Of a DNA stretch of 12,538 bases, positions 1-7,144 are shown piece after piece. Source of the DNA: Bacillota bacterium (GTDB taxonomy: Bacteria > Bacillota > Clostridia > Lachnospirales > Lachnospiraceae); NCBI GenBank assembly GCA_023437885.1, contig JAEZFH010000487.1, positions 1-12,538 of the forward strand, written 5' to 3'. The notes beneath the pieces were generated by a model, which was not told where the DNA came from, did not search any database, and worked only from the letters and a program-made list of their open reading frames with translations. The number at the start of each line of letters is the position of its first letter. Within the stretch, counting starts at the first letter, position 1. The position numbers and the translations under genes were made by a program.

Positions 1-177
1 ACTGCGCGCATCCATATCTATAATATCTTCCTCTAACAGACCCAAGTATCCTCTCATGATACCCTTTACCTGCAAACCGGCTGCCAATGCGGTTCGAACT
101 ACTGCTCTGATCGCTGCGTTCATTCCGGGCGCATCCCCACCGCTGGTTAATACACCGATTGTTTTCATATTTCCCAT
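1..177 (-). CDS. pfkA: 6-phosphofructokinase, N-terminal part (cut by window edge)
   Basis: Glycolytic, cytosolic enzyme that phosphorylates fructose 6-phosphate to fructose 1,6-bisphosphate. Only the first 59 codons are inside the window. They read MGNMKTIGVLTSGGDAPGMN at the start, which holds the TSGGDAPGMN nucleotide-binding loop of bacterial PfkA, followed by AAIRAVVRTA and RGYLGLL, also typical of the family. I chose the ATG at 177-175 because GGAGG at 190-186 lies 8 bases upstream of it. An in-frame ATG at 183 is only 2 bases from that site and one at 168 is 17 bases away. The gene follows dnaE by 43 bases with no terminator between, an order common in Firmicutes, so cotranscription with dnaE is likely. 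The type (ATP or PPi dependent) cannot be settled from this fragment, although the GGDAPGMN form fits the ATP-dependent group. Confidence 0.95.
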   Translation of the reverse strand, partial: MGNMKTIGVLTSGGDAPGMNAAIRAVVRTALAAGLQVKGIMRGYLGLLEEDIIDMDARS

Positions 178-220
178 TATCATAACCTCCGCTTCATCAA
201 CAACTAAAGACTACAGTATT

Positions 221-3200
221 CTAATCTATTTTCCCCAGTTTTTCAATACTCTTTTCTGTAATTCGCACATTTTCTTCTTTATATACGGTATTTAAATGTT
301 GAATTAGGTCCTTATCCGCCTTAACGCTCCTACTTTTTGGAAGTTTCTTCATACATTTTTCCATTTCACAGAAAATGATGACATTGTCGTTGCCATCGTA
401 TTGCTCCAATAATCGGTACAGGGACTGCTCATCCTTTTGAAACTCTTCCAGGCTGGGATACTTGATCCATACCTCCTGCGGTATGCTGTCAAAGGAGATA
501 ATTTCCTGGCAGATCAGCTTTGCTGCCTTCTCTTCCTCCACCGTAACCTTACCGCGGACGAAGATTTTCTGATCCTGATCCAGCATGGATTTATATTTGT
601 CATAATCCTTAGGAAATATTATAACCTCAACATTGCCGAATAAATCCTCCAATGTAATAAATGCCATCATACTGTTATTGCGCGTCGTCTTTACCGTCTT
701 CGAAGTGATCATTCCGCCGATTGTCTCAAAGCTTCCGTCCGTAACCTTGGTCCGATCCGTCTCGTCATCAATATTAAAATCATTGGAATTTGCTGTTACG
801 TTCTTCTTGATCCGATTCTCATATGCTTCCAGGGGGTGTCCGCTTACATAGATTCCCAACACTTCCTTCTCCAGTGCTAGCAGCTGGTCCTTGCTGTATT
901 CCGCCGCCTCCGGCATGGTAAGCTCGTAATCCGTCTTCTCCTCTTCTCCTGCAAAATCGAATAAGGTCATCTGCCCGGTAAGGGACTTCTTTTTATCCGC
1001 CGCTATATCATCCAGTATCTGAATATAGCTCATCATCAACTGTCTCCGGTTGGGATGCAGCTTCGAGAACACACCTGCCTTAATAAAGCTTTCCACCGTT
1101 CTTTTATTTACCTCCTTGCCGGAGAGGCGGGTCGCAAAGTCCTTCAGATGTAAGAACAGGCCGTTCTCTTCCCTTTCAGCAACAATCGCTTCGATCACCG
1201 GCTTACCCACTCCCTTAATCGCAGAGAGAGCGTAACGGATCGCTCCGTTTGATACGGTAAATACCGAATCCCCTTCATTAATATCGGGCGGCAGGATCTC
1301 AATTCCCATCTGTCTGCAGGTAAAAATATATTCGGAAACCTTACCCGGATTATCAATAACAGAGGTCATCAAAGCCGCCATAAATTCCACGGGATAGTGG
1401 TATTTCAGATAGGCGGTCTCATAGGATACGATGGCATAAGCGGCGGCGTGGGATTTATTAAAGGCATATTTGGCAAAGTCCATCATCTCGTCATAGATAT
1501 GATTCGCTACCGCTTCCGGTATCCCGTTATTGATACAGCCCGGTACGCCTTCCTCCTCGTTGCCATAGACGAAGCTCTGGCGCTCCTTCACCATCACGGA
1601 CTCCTTCTTCTTAGACATGGCGCGGCGTACCAGGTCACTCCTTCCGTAGCTGTAGCCTGCCAGGTCACGCACAATCTGCATTACCTGCTCCTGGTATACG
1701 ATACAGCCGTAGGTAGGTGAAAGGATTGGCTCCAGCTGGGCACATTCATAGGTGATATGTCCGGCTTCATTCTTTCCCTTGACATACTGGGGGATAAATT
1801 CCATCGGCCCCGGACGGTAAAGCGCAATCCCCGCGATGATATCCTCCAGATTCCTAGGCTTAAGCTCCTTCATAAAACTCTTCATTCCGGCACTTTCCAA
1901 CTGGAAGATGCCTTCCGTCCTGCCGGAGGATACCAGGTCATATACCTTTGGATCATTATAATCAATATTTTTAATATTAAATTTATTCGAGGGTGTTCTG
2001 TTTTTATTCACCAGGTTTTCCGCATTCTGAATCACCGTCAGAGTACGAAGCCCCAGGAAATCCATTTTAAGAAGCCCCAGCTCCTCCAGAGTGGTCATGG
2101 TGAACTGGGTGGTGATGGATTCGTCGGAGGACCGGGAAAGCGGAACATACTCATCCAGGCTTTCCTTACCGATCACTACTCCTGCAGCATGCATGGAGGT
2201 ATGCCTGGGCAAGCCCTCCAGCCTTTTGGACATGTCAATCAGATATTTTACTTCATTGTTGGTCTCATAGAGGGCGTGTAAGTCCCGGTTGCTATCCAGG
2301 GCCTTCTGAATTGTAATTCCCAGCTCCGTCGGGATCATCTTTGCAACTGTATCCACCTGTGCATAGGGCAGATCCAGGGCACGGCCCACATCCCGGATTA
2401 CTGCTCTTGCCGCCATAGTACCGAAGGTAACGATCTGGACCACCTTGTCCTTGCCATATTTTGCGGTAACATAGTCAATTACCTCCTGTCTGCGCTCGAA
2501 GCAGAAGTCAATATCAATATCGGGCATGGTAAGGCGCTCCGGATTCAGAAAGCGCTCAAAGAGCAAGCTGTATTTGATCGGGTCAATATCCGTGATCCGA
2601 AGGGCATAGGAGACAATGGAGCCTGCCGCACTGCCGCGGCCGGGCCCTACACTGATGTTATTATCCCTTGCATATTTGATAAAATCCCATACGATCAGGA
2701 AGTAATCAATAAAACCCATATCCCTTATCGTCTGAAGTTCATACAGCATGCGTTCCTGTAATTCTTCGGTAACCGGCTGGTACCTCTCCTTCAGGCCATC
2801 CTGGCACAGCTTGACAAGATATTCATAGGCTGTGAAAGGAGCAGGAACCGGATACAGCGGCAGCTTATATTCACCGAAGGCAATGGTCACATCGCACCGG
2901 TTGGCTATTTCATGGGTATTCTCTAAAGCTTCTCTGGCATAGGGGAACAGGGTCAGCATCTCCTCGGGGGATTTCAAATAGAACTGTCCTCCCTCATAGC
3001 GCATCCGGTTTTCATCCGACACCTTCTTCTGTGTCTGAATGCACAATAAAATATCATGGGGGTCCGCATCCTCCGCAAAGGTATAGTGGACGTCGTTGGT
3101 AGCCACCAGCTTAATCCCGGTCTCCTGGGACATACGATAAAGTGCCTGGTTTACATTCTTTTGCTCCTGTAAACCATGGTCCTGAAGCTCCAGAAAGAAA

Positions 3201-3709
3201 TATTCCTCACCGAATACCTGCTGCAAACGGAGTGCTGCTGCCTTGGCTTCCGCATAGAAACCCCTGCGCAGATTCGTTGCAACCTCTCCTCCGAGACAGG
3301 CACTCAGGGCGATGATCCCCTCATGAAACTGCTCAAGTACCTCATAATCAATTCGCGGCTTATAGTAAAATCCCTCCAAAAATCCCCGGGATACGATTTT
3401 CATCAGATTCTGGTAGCCGGTATTATTCTCTGCCAATAATACCAGATGGTAATAGCGTTCCTCCGAGGCACCTGCCTCCCGGTCCATCCTGGAATTCGGA
3501 GCAACATATACCTCGCAGCCGATTATCGGCTTGATGCCTTCGTTAAGGCAGGCTTTATAAAAGTCAATGACACCGTACATAACTCCATGGTCCGTGATCG
3601 CCAGGCTATCCATCCCCAGCTCCTTCGTCCGGTGCACCATTTCCTTAATCTTACCGGAGCCATCCAGCAAGCTGTATTCCGTATGTACATGCAAATGAGT
3701 AAAATTCAT
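221..3709 (-). CDS. dnaE: DNA polymerase III subunit alpha, DnaE type
   Basis: Replicative DNA polymerase subunit (family C). In Firmicutes DnaE works beside PolC, mainly extending primers. The protein has 1162 residues, a normal length. It has an N-terminal PHP domain (HLHVH at 5-9, TDHG 39-42, E66, H88, the cysteine of SACLGGE near 138, D206-V-H208). SVGPGRGSAAGS is at 353-364, the palm motif MPDIDIDF at 395-402 carries catalytic D399 and D401, and the third aspartate is D550 in KMDFLGLR. LYRPGPM (630-636), YQEQVM (672-677), FNKSHAAAYA (750-759), a helix-hairpin-helix near 830-845 and an OB-fold near 995-1075 follow. The PHP metal ligands look intact, unlike E. coli DnaE. I chose the ATG at 3709 because GGAGG at 3721-3717 sits 7 bases upstream and the family starts with MxFTHLHVHT. 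The longer frame to 3733 adds eight residues and would use a start upstream of that ribosome site. Stop is TAG. Confidence 0.97.
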   Translation of the reverse strand: MNFTHLHVHTEYSLLDGSGKIKEMVHRTKELGMDSLAITDHGVMYGVIDFYKACLNEGIKPIIGCEVYVAPNSRMDREAGASEERYYHLVLLAENNTGYQNLMKIVSRGFLEGFYYKPRIDYEVLEQFHEGIIALSACLGGEVATNLRRGFYAEAKAAALRLQQVFGEEYFFLELQDHGLQEQKNVNQALYRMSQETGIKLVATNDVHYTFAEDADPHDILLCIQTQKKVSDENRMRYEGGQFYLKSPEEMLTLFPYAREALENTHEIANRCDVTIAFGEYKLPLYPVPAPFTAYEYLVKLCQDGLKERYQPVTEELQERMLYELQTIRDMGFIDYFLIVWDFIKYARDNNISVGPGRGSAAGSIVSYALRITDIDPIKYSLLFERFLNPERLTMPDIDIDFCFERRQEVIDYVTAKYGKDKVVQIVTFGTMAARAVIRDVGRALDLPYAQVDTVAKMIPTELGITIQKALDSNRDLHALYETNNEVKYLIDMSKRLEGLPRHTSMHAAGVVIGKESLDEYVPLSRSSDESITTQFTMTTLEELGLLKMDFLGLRTLTVIQNAENLVNKNRTPSNKFNIKNIDYNDPKVYDLVSSGRTEGIFQLESAGMKSFMKELKPRNLEDIIAGIALYRPGPMEFIPQYVKGKNEAGHITYECAQLEPILSPTYGCIVYQEQVMQIVRDLAGYSYGRSDLVRRAMSKKKESVMVKERQSFVYGNEEEGVPGCINNGIPEAVANHIYDEMMDFAKYAFNKSHAAAYAIVSYETAYLKYHYPVEFMAALMTSVIDNPGKVSEYIFTCRQMGIEILPPDINEGDSVFTVSNGAIRYALSAIKGVGKPVIEAIVAEREENGLFLHLKDFATRLSGKEVNKRTVESFIKAGVFSKLHPNRRQLMMSYIQILDDIAADKKKSLTGQMTLFDFAGEEEKTDYELTMPEAAEYSKDQLLALEKEVLGIYVSGHPLEAYENRIKKNVTANSNDFNIDDETDRTKVTDGSFETIGGMITSKTVKTTRNNSMMAFITLEDLFGNVEVIIFPKDYDKYKSMLDQDQKIFVRGKVTVEEEKAAKLICQEIISFDSIPQEVWIKYPSLEEFQKDEQSLYRLLEQYDGNDNVIIFCEMEKCMKKLPKSRSVKADKDLIQHLNTVYKEENVRITEKSIEKLGKID

Positions 3710-3724
3710 ATTCTCGCCTCCATC

Positions 3725-3886
3725 GCGGCACATTACGCCGCAGCAATCTATCTGTAAGCTTCCTATTGATTCATCTAAGATTTCATATCTATACCCGCTG
3801 GTTCAACCCTTTTGGAAGCCGGTAAAGGACGTAATCTACGTCCTGCGCTGAGCTGTCCAGGTGTTTAAATGCCGCGAAGCGGCATT
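3725..3886 (-). promoter_or_regulatory. Structured 5' leader of dnaE with three hairpins
   Basis: In the untranslated leader between the predicted transcription start (about 3913) and dnaE three perfect dyads are visible on the minus strand. They are AATGCCGC-TTC-GCGGCATT (3886-3868), GGACGTA-GAT-TACGTCC (3843-3827) and GCGGC-GTAATGT-GCCGC (3741-3725). The last one ends 3 bases before the GGAGG of dnaE. The first two are followed only by TTTAAA and TTTACC, so they are weak as terminators. The GCGGC and GCCGC arms of the first and last hairpin can also pair with each other. A role in controlling dnaE is inference. I do not recognise a known riboswitch. Confidence 0.45.
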
Positions 3887-3919
3887 ACCATATCTATTTG
3901 TGATTATGGTATATAAAAT

Positions 3920-3948
3920 ATCATATTCTACTCAAGAAAACTTGTCAA
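3920..3948 (-). promoter_or_regulatory. Promoter of dnaE-pfkA
   Basis: On the minus strand TTGACA (3948-3943) and TATGAT (3925-3920) are separated by exactly 17 bases, a near-consensus vegetative sigma factor promoter. Transcription would start near 3913 and give a leader of about 200 bases before dnaE. No other coding sequence lies between. Confidence 0.8.
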
Positions 3949-4013
3949 TCCTATGGTGTAGAACCCCGAGGGATTCTGTCGAGTACATAGTAGAAGTATC
4001 CGTACGACACAAA

Positions 4014-4065
4014 CAGGTTTTGGACATACTCCGGCAGAAAAGCTCCGAATCATATCCAAAACCTG
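4014..4065 (-). terminator. Long stem-loop downstream of fic, candidate terminator
   Basis: The arms CAGGTTTTGGA and TCCAAAACCTG form an 11-base perfect inverted repeat. In the minus-strand RNA the stem extends to about 15 pairs through two G-U pairs, and the loop can fold further (CGGAG against CTGCCG with one bulged G). On the plus strand those two G-U pairs become mismatches, so the structure fits a minus-strand transcript coming from fic, whose stop is 47 bases upstream. It is followed by TTTGTGT rather than a clean U run, so termination is plausible but not certain. A second small dyad (GAATCC/GGGTTC) follows at 3976-3961. Confidence 0.45.
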
Positions 4066-4112
4066 CAATTTAGTACTCTATCTTTGCAATATTGAGAGTC
4101 TTTGGTATCCTG

Positions 4113-4763
4113 TTATTTCTCACTGTCTATACCATCTTCCATCAAATTGTGAATGGTACTTCCCATGTTTTCTGTTACATATTCTGTATATCCCTCATAA
4201 TAATAGCTGATATCTATACCTTTCAAATAGATTTCACGATCATTAATTTTATCCGTCAATGCACTCTTTAACAGGTGCTTAATTTCGATATCTTTAATCG
4301 GACTACGTTCCATAGCCAGTAGATAATCATCTTTATCCACCATAACCCAATCGATCACTCTTCCAATTTCTTTTTTTAACATAATATCCAGCCAAATTCT
4401 AGTACTTCGTCCATTTCCTTCTCGGAACGGATGTGCTACATTCATCTCTACATATTTCTCAACTATTTCATCAAAGGTTGACATCGGCATTTTTTCTATA
4501 TTCTTAAGCGCAGCATCAAGATACATAACTGGCGCAAACCGAAAACTACCTTTTGCTATATTTACATCCCGGATTTCCCCGGCAAAATGATAAATCTCTT
4601 CAAAAAGATACCTGTGTATAAACGAAAGTCCATTAAATGTTCCAGCTTCGATCGTATTAACATCACCGCTTTCAAAAAGCTGCTTCGCCTTTGCCTTACT
4701 AAGTCTTTCTTCTATTCTGTTAAGCTCGACTTGATTTATACTTCCCAGCTTATTTTCAAGCAT
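4113..4763 (-). CDS. fic: Fic-domain protein AMP-transferase, class III type with C-terminal inhibitory motif
   Basis: Fic enzymes move AMP (or a related group) from a nucleotide to hydroxyl side chains of target proteins. The protein is 216 residues, almost all Fic fold. The active-site motif HPFREGNGRSTR is at 111-122 with catalytic H111, and the target-docking flap lies around GSFRFAPVMY (72-81). Near the C-terminus SYYYEG (186-191) matches the (S/T)xxxE(G/N) inhibitory motif, so S186/E190 should autoinhibit the enzyme, as in the class III single-domain proteins of Neisseria and Enterococcus. No separate antitoxin gene is adjacent, consistent with self-inhibition. The start at 4763 has AAGGTG 5 bases upstream. 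The gene is visibly AT-richer than dnaE (about 32% GC in one sampled 60-base line against 57% in a dnaE line), which hints at acquisition. The target protein cannot be inferred. It stands alone between a terminator upstream and a stem-loop downstream. Confidence 0.93.
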   Translation of the reverse strand: MLENKLGSINQVELNRIEERLSKAKAKQLFESGDVNTIEAGTFNGLSFIHRYLFEEIYHFAGEIRDVNIAKGSFRFAPVMYLDAALKNIEKMPMSTFDEIVEKYVEMNVAHPFREGNGRSTRIWLDIMLKKEIGRVIDWVMVDKDDYLLAMERSPIKDIEIKHLLKSALTDKINDREIYLKGIDISYYYEGYTEYVTENMGSTIHNLMEDGIDSEK

Positions 4764-4953
4764 TTATGCACCTTCTCCCTGTGGACTGCATTCGTTAGAA
4801 TACCTCTTAACATAACCACTTTAAATCACTCGTTATCCAAGCTGTATACTCTGATTTTTTACAATCATCAATATGATTATATCTTTATCCCTTTTACAGC
4901 TATATTTTACCATACCTTATTTATTATCACTATACTAAAATTATTTTTTGATA
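4764..4953 (-). promoter_or_regulatory. AT-rich upstream region of fic
   Basis: This gap holds no convincing gene. On the minus strand a perfect TATAAT (4881-4876) is present but without a good -35 at 16-18 bases. Further upstream TGGTAAAAT resembles an extended -10. One of these probably drives fic. The choice cannot be made by eye. Confidence 0.3.
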
Positions 4954-4990
4954 AAATTAAGCCCCGGATGCTGACTCCAAGGCTTAATTT
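4954..4990 (-). terminator. Rho-independent terminator after the deacetylase-like gene
   Basis: The arms AAATTAAGCC (4954-4963) and GGCTTAATTT (4981-4990) form a perfect 10-base inverted repeat, with a further GGA/TCC pair inside a 17-base loop. On the minus strand the stem is followed by TATCAAAAAA and itself ends in UUAAUUUU. It lies about 130 bases after the stop of the minus-strand gene at 5123. The stem ends are AT-rich, so strength is uncertain and it may act in both directions. Confidence 0.5.
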
Positions 4991-5122
4991 ATTACTTACA
5001 TCTTCTTAATCTCCACATTATAGCTAGCAGCATTTTTTCAAGTTAATTAAACAGAAATTGTAAAATAGACCCAATCATTCCCGTTCCACTTTCATTTCAT
5101 CAGGAATAACTGCATTCCATGT

Positions 5123-6559
5123 CTACCAATTCATAGGAGGACGATCCGGATCGATTATCTCCTGGATGGAGAACAAATCCTCCAACCGCTTCGGGAACTG
5201 AAGCATTGCTTGTCCGTCAATCGGCCGTCTTGTCATTCTGACATAATCCTTTTTAATGTGCATCCAGGGCTTGCTGTCTACACCGAGGAATAAGTTAAAG
5301 CCGCTCTTTTTCAGGAACTGATACTTATCACTGGCATAGTGTCCCATCGTTGTCTCGATATCAACTCCAAAGGGGAAGATGAAGATATCACTTCCTCCGA
5401 TGAGAGGCGCAACCTCCTTCAGCCATCGATTGGTATCTGTCTTCAACGTCTCTAAAGTAATTTTTTGCATGTTCTTATGTCCCCAGCTGTGGGAACCCAA
5501 TTCCCAGCCCTCTGCCTTTAATACGTCTGCAACCTTGGTAGCTGTCTCCACATCCTGGGCATAGGTGGGGGAGGCCGCATCATTGGTCCGGTATCCGAAG
5601 ATGCCTTCATAGCCAGTAAGGCAAAGAAGTCCCTTCGCACCCTGGTAGGAGAAATCCGGATGCTCCTCCACAAAGGCATCCAGAAGGGGAACCACATCAA
5701 AAGCACCCGTTACTACACTTCCATCTGCCTGTATCATCTCGCAGGTGATCTTTCCATCCTCACCGATAATCATTCTGGAGGCAAAGCCGTCACCGTCCAT
5801 ATATTCATAATAGCTGACATCATCTACCGAGAGCACAAAGGGTTTTGCACCCGGGCGGAGCATAATTTCATTTTCCACATACCCCAGGCTGCCGTCGTCC
5901 TGCTTAACCTGCTTGGTCAGATCCGCCATGCTGACAAGAACATAGCCGTCCTTGTACATTTTTTCCATTAATTTATTGAATTCGGATACTGTTGCCATAT
6001 ACATATTATAGCCCACCGAATCATAATCCGAGTCAAATGCCCGGGATGTATCTGCGACCAGCGAGTGAAAGAAGATATGGTTCATCTCGGTTACGGAAGT
6101 ATAGGAACCGCCAAGATTCACCAAGGACGCTTTCTCTCCCTCCAGTCTGGTAATTGCCTCGGATAATACCGGATAGGCTTTATAATCTCCTTCGGAACCC
6201 TGATAACCTTGCAGTAGCTTGATTGCACCCTCATAGTCATAGCCCAGAGCCAATCGGTCTGCCTGAATAATCAGATCCTCCCGGTCCTTAACTTCCTTCT
6301 TCAGTCTTTCCTGTTCCTCCTGTGCCGCCTGCTCCTCGGGAGTCAGTTCCTCCTTATCCTCCCCCTTCGAGCTGTTATCGGCCTCCTCCCCTACCGGCGG
6401 ACGGCTGTTATCCTTCGTATTCTTCCCTTCATCCGCTTTCATCGTGACATACAAGCGATAAGCGCCAAACAGGGCTAATAATACCACAACCTCCAATACG
6501 ATAAGAGTGACCAGTCTGCGCGGTCCTCTTCTTGAATTCTTCTGATCCTGTCCCAACAT
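5123..6559 (-). CDS. Membrane-anchored polysaccharide deacetylase-like (NodB/CE4) protein
   Basis: Predicted extracellular, cell-surface protein. From the start chosen here it is 478 residues. A basic segment (KNSRRGPRR) and one hydrophobic helix (about residues 15-37) are followed by an acidic, glutamate-rich stalk with coiled-coil look (about 57-98). The catalytic-like domain covers the second half. NodB-type motifs are present but divergent: SVDD near 244-247 instead of TFDDG, HSWGH at 357-361 for the metal-binding histidines, and FPFG near 395-398. This suggests a zinc-dependent amidohydrolase acting on cell-wall or surface glycans, but substrate and even activity are unproven. I chose the ATG at 6559 because AGAGG (6570-6566) lies 6 bases upstream. 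An in-frame ATG at 6580 adds seven residues but has no ribosome site. The gene is monocistronic, with its own promoter and terminator. Confidence 0.8.
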   Translation of the reverse strand: MLGQDQKNSRRGPRRLVTLIVLEVVVLLALFGAYRLYVTMKADEGKNTKDNSRPPVGEEADNSSKGEDKEELTPEEQAAQEEQERLKKEVKDREDLIIQADRLALGYDYEGAIKLLQGYQGSEGDYKAYPVLSEAITRLEGEKASLVNLGGSYTSVTEMNHIFFHSLVADTSRAFDSDYDSVGYNMYMATVSEFNKLMEKMYKDGYVLVSMADLTKQVKQDDGSLGYVENEIMLRPGAKPFVLSVDDVSYYEYMDGDGFASRMIIGEDGKITCEMIQADGSVVTGAFDVVPLLDAFVEEHPDFSYQGAKGLLCLTGYEGIFGYRTNDAASPTYAQDVETATKVADVLKAEGWELGSHSWGHKNMQKITLETLKTDTNRWLKEVAPLIGGSDIFIFPFGVDIETTMGHYASDKYQFLKKSGFNLFLGVDSKPWMHIKKDYVRMTRRPIDGQAMLQFPKRLEDLFSIQEIIDPDRPPMNW

Positions 6560-6612
6560 GTCCAACCTCTCTTCATTCATAACGGAAATCTTTTTTCAGA
6601 TCCACTTTTTAT

Positions 6613-6639
6613 ATCATGAATATAAACTGTATTCATGAT
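6613..6639 (-). repeat. Perfect 10-bp hairpin in the leader of the deacetylase-like gene
   Basis: ATCATGAATA (6613-6622) and TATTCATGAT (6630-6639) are perfect inverted arms with a 7-base loop. A second small dyad, GCAAGC/GCTTGC, lies at about 6661-6674. Both fall inside the predicted 5' leader, between the extended -10 at 6705 and the start codon. They could be an RNA fold or part of a dispersed repeat. One window cannot decide. Confidence 0.4.
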
Positions 6640-6704
6640 CTTCGCTCCGCTCGCATACCTGCAAGCAAGCTTGCGGAATACTCACTAAGCTTTCCTTAAG
6701 TTAT

Positions 6705-6713
6705 AGTATAGCA
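6705..6713 (-). promoter_or_regulatory. Extended -10 promoter of the deacetylase-like gene
   Basis: The minus strand reads TG-C-TATACT (6713-6705), an extended -10 element. No good -35 is seen 17 bases upstream, which is usual for extended -10 promoters. The start would be near 6698, giving a leader of about 140 bases. Confidence 0.5.
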
Positions 6714-6719
6714 TAAAAA

Positions 6720-6846
6720 TTGACATAATTCCTTACAATTATATTAATTTAATGATTTTTCTTTGTAAACTTATATTTTAAAATTTGTAAAATAACAGAA
6801 TCGCAAAGGCAACCGAAGCTCTCAGCCTTTGTAACAAAGCTTTTTT
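6720..6846 (+). ncRNA. Candidate small plus-strand RNA with attenuator-like end
   Basis: TTGACA at 6720-6725 is followed after 16 bases by TATTAA (6742-6747), a possible plus-strand promoter. About 50 bases later GCAAAGGC (6803-6810) can pair with GCCTTTGT (6825-6832). The right arm can instead form CTTTG-TAA-CAAAG (6827-6839), directly followed by C and six T (6841-6846), a compact intrinsic terminator. The two hairpins exclude each other, as in attenuators. No plus-strand gene follows, so a short terminated RNA of roughly 90-100 bases is the simplest reading. I do not match it to a known RNA family. Confidence 0.3.
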
Positions 6847-6954
6847 CATATATCCTGATAGCTTATTATTGCCCAAAGTATTATTTATTATTATTTAAAG
6901 TCTTTTAATCCTGATGACGCAGCCTGTTTTGAGCTTTCTGCAAAAACGAAATAA

Positions 6955-6998
6955 AGCCCCTGCCATCAATCGATTATATATTTCATGATGGCGGGGCT
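6955..6998 (-). terminator. Rho-independent terminator of aspA
   Basis: On the minus strand AGCCCCGCCATCA and TGATGGCAGGGGCT pair over 13 positions with one bulged base, with a 17-base loop, and are followed by TTTATTTCGTTTTT. This is a strong GC-rich stem with a U-rich tail, about 150 bases after the aspA stop. Confidence 0.85.
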
Positions 6999-7144
6999 GA
7001 AGAGGGATCTCTAAGTAGATTAGCATGCAGGATGCCACGTCCTCAAGCATCCTCCGTATATATTATACCGCAGTCTGTTTCCTGTATTTCGTAAAAAAAA
7101 GCATATTTTAACCGTTGAAGTTACGATCTGTATTTACAATTGCA
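6999..7144 (-). other. aspA 3' untranslated region with a small dyad
   Basis: No convincing gene. On the minus strand a dyad AGGATGC/GCATCCT (7053-7029) sits just after a TATAAT (7067-7062) that lacks a recognisable -35. It could be part of the aspA 3' UTR or a separately started short RNA ending at the 6955 terminator. Confidence 0.3.

Noticed and set aside
1397..2281. Long plus-strand open frames opposite dnaE.
   Set aside because: They are antisense shadows of the dnaE coding sequence, without ribosome sites or recognisable protein motifs.
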